A stretch of DNA of 64,000 nt. It comes from Chlorocebus sabaeus (lineage: Eukaryota; Chordata; Mammalia; Primates; Cercopithecidae). The stretch spans positions 16,796,826 to 16,860,825 of the forward strand of contig NC_132926.1 of the NCBI RefSeq assembly GCF_047675955.1. The letters are read 5' to 3'. Positions 59,850 through 64,000 of the stretch are shown piece after piece. The stretch's first letter is position 1; every line of letters begins with the position of its first letter. The position numbers were made by a program, and so were the translations under genes. The notes beneath the pieces are model-generated. The model was not told the origin of the DNA. It made no database searches and saw only the letters and a program-made list of their open reading frames with translations.

Positions 59850-62145
59850 TTTCCTGAATGCAATAAAAATTACAAGGTATGCAAAGAGAAATGAAAATGT
59901 GACCAAAAAGTTTTTAAATGTTAACATAAACAATAAAGACACAGATAATTCAGATAGTACATTATACTCATGTGGACTTAAAACACCTATTACAAATATA
60001 TTAAACAATACAAGGAATATAATAACAAAATGAGGCCAGGTTTGGTGGCTCATGCCTACAATCCCAGTACTTTAGGAGGCCAAGCTGGGTGAGATCACTT
60101 GAGGTCAGGAGTTCGAGACCAGCCTTGCCAACATGGTGAAACCCTGTCTGTACTAAAAATATAGAAATTAGCTGTGTGTGGTGGTGTGCACCTGTAATAC
60201 AAGCTATTCGAGAGGCTGAGGCAAGAGAATCGCTTGACCCAGAGGTTGCAGTGAGCCAAGATCACACCACTGCACTCCAGGCTGGGAGACAGAGTAAGTC
60301 TCCCTCTTAAATAAATAAATAAATAAATAAATAACAAAATTAATAAAAATATCAAGAGAATTGGAATCTATAAAAAAGAATAAAAATGACATTCCAGAAT
60401 TGAAAACACACAAAAAAATCACATAGAAAAGTATGACTAGTGAACTCAAGGAAATAAAAAAAAATCCAAACAGGTGCATAGAAGGGGTAAATAAAAGATC
60501 AGAAAGCAGAAAAGAGTGTAAGAAACATATAGAACAAAATAAATTATGCTCAAGGTAATGGTTGAGAAATATCTGATAAACTGATAAAAGATGTCAGCCA
60601 ACACTTTCAAGCACAGCAAACTCCAATGAGGACAAAGAACTAGATGACCATATTTATGTGTGTCTTAGTCAAATTACTGAAAACCAAAAGCAAAGTGAAA
60701 TATTAGCAGCTAGAGAAAAATATATTTTTAGTTCAAAGAAGCAACAGTAAGACCCCAGGCAAGCTTCTCAACCATAACTGTAGAAGCCAAATGACAATAA
60801 ATGACAGCAATAAAGAGACAAAAAACAAACAAATAGAGTGTGAGTCTAGAGTTCTGTATCATGTTAAATTATTCTTTAGAAGTAAAAGTCATAAAAATAC
60901 TTTAATATTAAAATAATCTGAGAGAACGTGTTACCAATGAACCTATAAAAAAATAACGAGGGAAGTTCTCCAGATGAATGTAACATGATGTCACAGAGAT
61001 GCACAAAATTACAAGGAGAAAGGAATACCACTGAACAGAGTAAAATTGTAAAAACACTTCAAATAATACTAACATTTAAATTAATAATGCTAGCAACCCA
61101 TTGTGGGGCTAAATTATTTGCACCAGTAAAATAACGTGGGAGCATGAACAACAGAAAAAAGGGAAACAGGTTCCCTTTTGTAAAATTCTTGCATTATGTA
61201 GAAATATTGAAAGTGTTAATTTAGAATAGAGTATTATAAGTTGAAAATGCATCTGGTAATTTCTAGGGTAATCAATAACAGAATAACACAAAATATAAAA
61301 TTATAAGTTAATAGAACATATAAAATGAAAAACACTTGATCAGTTATAAAAGGAGGCAAGAAAGGACATAGAAAGGAACGGGAACAAACTACAGATATAT
61401 AGGAAATAATTCCAACTATATCAATAATGACAGTAAATATAAATTTATTCATTAATTACATCAAAAAGCAGAAACCATAAGACTGAATTAAAAAATAAGA
61501 CATAATTATACCCTGTTGATAAGAAATATACATGAAATACAACTACACAAGTTCAAAATATTAAGATAGATAAAATTATATCTTGCAAACATTAACCAAA
61601 AGAAAGCTGATATGGTGATATTAATATAGACAAGGTAGACTTTAAAGCACGTAGAATTTTAAGTGGTAAAGAGTGATATTTTAATATGATAAAAGGTCAG
61701 CTGGAAAGGAAGACAAAATAATCTCAAATTTGTGTGTACCTGATAACAACTTTAAAAGAAAAAAATTATCAGAACTAACGATAAGATAAACAAACCTGTA
61801 ATTCTACAGGAAATTTTAGTGCATCTTTCTAAATAACAGAAAACGTATGTAAAAATCAGTACTACTGTAAAGAAAATTGAGCATCATATTTTAACAATGT
61901 GACAACTGATACGCACAACAGTATACTTAATAAGTACAAAATATGTAAGATTTTCAGATGTATTTGGGAAATCAAAATAGAGCCTATGCTTGGCCATGCA
62001 ACACGTCTCAATGAAGTCCAAATGTTTGAAATCATACAAGATACGTTTTCTGACCAGAAAGGAATGATACGAAAATTCACCAATAAAATGGTAACTAGAA
62101 ATGTAACAAAAGTTTGGAAAATATAACACCAACACCACTCCAAAT
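59850..62145 (+). mobile_element. L1M ORF1-ORF2 5' fossil, sense
   Basis: The ORF1 end is readable over 60560-61060 ('tttcaagcacagcaaactcc', 'aaatattagcagctagagaa', 'ggaagttctccagatgaatg'). The ORF2 endonuclease region runs over 61240-62130 ('agaaagctgatatggtgata', 'gacaaggtagactttaaagc', 'gcttggccatgcaacacgtc', 'aagatacgttttctgaccag'). Frames are broken throughout. An Alu interrupts it at 60032-60329. Confidence 0.8.
60032..60329 (+). mobile_element. Alu (older), sense, (TAAA)n tail
   Basis: Full-length but with a short right arm. The tail is (AAAT)n at 60308-60332. The target duplication AATAACAAAAT is exact at 60021-60031 and 60330-60340. Confidence 0.92.
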
Positions 62146-63176
62146 AACCAGTTAAAAATCAAAGAAAAAGAAAAAGAAAATTGTTTTCTTTAATTTGTAT
62201 TTTATGTTCAGGGGTACATGTGCAGGTTTGTTACATAGGTAAACTTGTGTCCTGCAGGTCTGTTGTACAGATTATTTCATCACCCAGGTATTAAGCCTAG
62301 TACCCATAGTTATTTTTGCTGACCCTCTCCCTCCTCCCAACTGCTACCCTCCAATAGGCCCCAGTATGTGTTGTTCCCCTCTATGTGTCCATGTGTTCTC
62401 ATCATTGAGCTCTCACTTGTAAATGAGAATATGTGGTATTTGGTTTTCTGTTCCTGCATTTGTCTGCCAGGGATAATGGCCTCCAGCTCCATCTGGGTCC
62501 CTGCAAAGGATATGGTCTTGTTCTACGTTATGACTGTATAGTATTCCATGGTGTACATGTACCACATCTTCTTTATCCAGTCTATCATTGATAGGCATAT
62601 AGGTTAATTCCATGTCTTTGCTATGTGAATATATGCATACGCATATTTATAACAGAACAATTTATATTGGGTTAGGCTTAGTAATGGGATTGCTGGGTCA
62701 AACGGTATTTCTGTCTTTAGGACTTTGAGGAATTGCCACACTGTCTTCCACCATGGTTGAACTAATTTACACTCCCACCAACAGTGTAAAAACGTTCTTT
62801 TTTCTCCACAACCTCACCAGCATCTGTTATTTTTTGGCATTTTAATATAGCCATTCTAACTGGTGTGAGATGGTATCTCATTATGGTTTTTGATTTGCAT
62901 TTCTCTAATCATCAGTAATGTTGAGGCTTTTCTTTCATATGATTGTTGGCTGCATGTATGTCTTCTTTTGAAAGTGTCTTTTCATGTCCTTTGCCAGCTT
63001 TTTAATGTGATTGTTTGTTGTTTCTTGTAAATTTGTTTTAAGTTCCTATAGATGCTGGATATTAGACCTTTGTCAGATGCATAGTTTGCAAAAAAAAAAA
63101 AAAAAAAAATCCCCATTCTGTAGTTGTCTGGTTACTCTGAAATATAACTAATATAACTAAAAGTTTACTTTTAATT

Positions 63177-63793
63177 TATTTTATTATTATTTTTTGAGAC
63201 GGTGTCTTGCTCTTGCATCTAGGCTGGAATGAAATGGCGCAATCTTGGCTCACTACAACCTCCACCTCCCATGTTCAAGCGATTCTCCTGCCTCAGCCTC
63301 CCGAGTAGTTGAGATTACAAGCACACACCACCACACTCAACTAATGTGTGTGTGTGTGTGTGTGTGTGTCTTTTTTGAGATGGAGTCTTGCTCTGTCGCC
63401 CAGACTGTAGTGTAGTGGAGCAATCTCAGCTCACTGCAACCTCCACCTCCTGGGTTCAAGCAATTCTCTCGCCTCAGCGTCCCAAGTAGCTGGGATTACA
63501 GGCACCTGACATAATGTCGGCTAATTTTTGTATTTTTTGTAGAGACAGGATTTCACCATGTTAGCCAGGCTGGTCTTGAACTCCTGACCTCAGGTGATCC
63601 ACCTGCCTTGGTCTCCCAAAGTGTTGGAATTACAGGCATAAGCCACGGTGCCCAGCCCTAATTTTAGTGCTTTTAGTAGAGACTGAGTTTCACCATATTG
63701 GTCATGCTGGTCTTGAACTCCTGACCTCAGGTGATCCAGCCACCTCGGCCTCCCAAAGGGCTGGGATTACAGGTGTGAGCCACCGTGCCTGGC
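63177..63793 (-). mobile_element. Alu (outer), antisense, split by another Alu
   Basis: Parts 63177-63344 and 63658-63793 join into one antisense Alu. The target duplication CTAAAAGTTTACTTTTAATT (20 bases, exact) lies at 63157-63176 and 63794-63813. Confidence 0.94.
63345..63657 (-). mobile_element. Alu (inner), antisense, (TG)n tail
   Basis: Inserted at the linker of the outer Alu, in the same orientation. Its tail on the plus strand begins with a (GT)n run at 63345-63369 before TTTTTT. A short CTAAT lies on both sides (63341-63345 and 63658-63662). Confidence 0.92.
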
Positions 63794-64000
63794 CTAAAAG
63801 TTTACTTTTAATTATAACAAAGTTTACTCTGTTAACAGTTTCTTTTGCTGTGAAGAAGCACTTTAGTTTAATTTGAAGTTTTGCTTTTGTTGCGATTGCT
63901 TTTGGCATCTTAATCATGAAATCTTCGCCTGTGCCTATATCCTGAATGGTATCGCCTAGGTTGTCTTCCAGAGTTTTTGTAGTTTGGGGTTTTACATTTG

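Larger units (their letters stand above)
62165..64000 (-). mobile_element. Old primate L1 3' portion, antisense, runs off the window
   Basis: From 'ttttatgttcaggggtacat' (reversed 3' UTR, 62201) through the reversed ORF2 C-terminus ('taatgggattgctgggtcaa' near 62682, 'tttgatttgcatttctctaa' near 62889, 'ttaagttcctatagatgctg') to 'aatggtatcgcctaggttgt' at the right edge. Frames are broken. It faces the L1M at 59850-62145 tail to tail. Two nested Alus lie at 63177-63793. Confidence 0.9.

Noticed and set aside
62140..62182. (GAAAA)n at the L1M/L1 junction as a target duplication or extra retrocopy tail
   Set aside because: An antisense L1 should show T-rich sequence here on the plus strand. The A-rich run fits the older host sequence, and no matching flank is inside the window.
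1..64000. tRNA, snRNA, 5S, Y RNA, 7SK genes or CRISPR arrays
   Set aside because: No recognisable sequence seen on either strand; regular repeats present are microsatellites or retroelements.

Overview
This window is nuclear DNA of a primate, most probably an Old World monkey (macaque, baboon or vervet type). Alu, L1, L2, MIR, MaLR and Tigger/MER5 repeats place it in primates. Three young Alus (50845-51160, 51635-51957, 55497-55804) carry GGCGAGGTGGCGG where the human AluY consensus has GGCGTGGTGGCGG. Two of them also carry a GATCCGGCC- or GATTCGGCC-type change in the right arm. Both changes are, as I remember, typical of cercopithecid AluY. The DNA is AT-rich, and I found no CpG island, no tRNA, rRNA or snRNA gene, and no complete cellular protein-coding gene. 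It reads as intergenic or deep intronic sequence.

Layout. 1-7.8 kb: a near full-length, dead L1PA-type element (205-6359, + strand) inserted into the 3' end of an older L1 with a 17-bp target duplication, followed by L1M sequence. 7.8-10.3 kb: mostly unannotated, with one Alu inside a GC-richer transcript-like tract. 10.3-12.8 kb: an antisense L2 split by an L1 3' end. That L1 is itself split by an Alu and by a 217-bp insertion whose pieces match sequences 2.4 and 3.7 kb downstream. 13.5-19.5 kb: old L1M/HAL1 with Alus and an unclassified ~1 kb element holding a (CATT)n tract. 19.7-23.7 kb: L2 and MIR fragments. 26.1-26.75 kb: a (CCTT)n polypyrimidine tract with six embedded copies of a ~36-bp unit resembling a splice acceptor. 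27.5-46 kb: Alus, a Tigger-type element, MER5A, L2, MIR and a reversed MaLR LTR. 46.2-48.75 kb: a complete MaLR provirus inside an older MLT1 LTR. 49.2-52.6 kb: MER5 and L1M. 52.6-54.2 kb: unique DNA with a candidate minus-strand exon. 54.2-64 kb: MIR, L2, a solo MaLR LTR, Alus, an L1M, and an antisense L1 holding an Alu-in-Alu nest.

No functional gene set emerges. The most informative signals are structural: nested insertions with readable target duplications, a locally templated insertion, the acceptor-like repeat array, and a strong L1 orientation bias (8 of 9 on +). That bias, with the candidate minus-strand exon, would fit an intron of a minus-strand gene. Repeat family names come from memory of consensus sequences; no database was searched.
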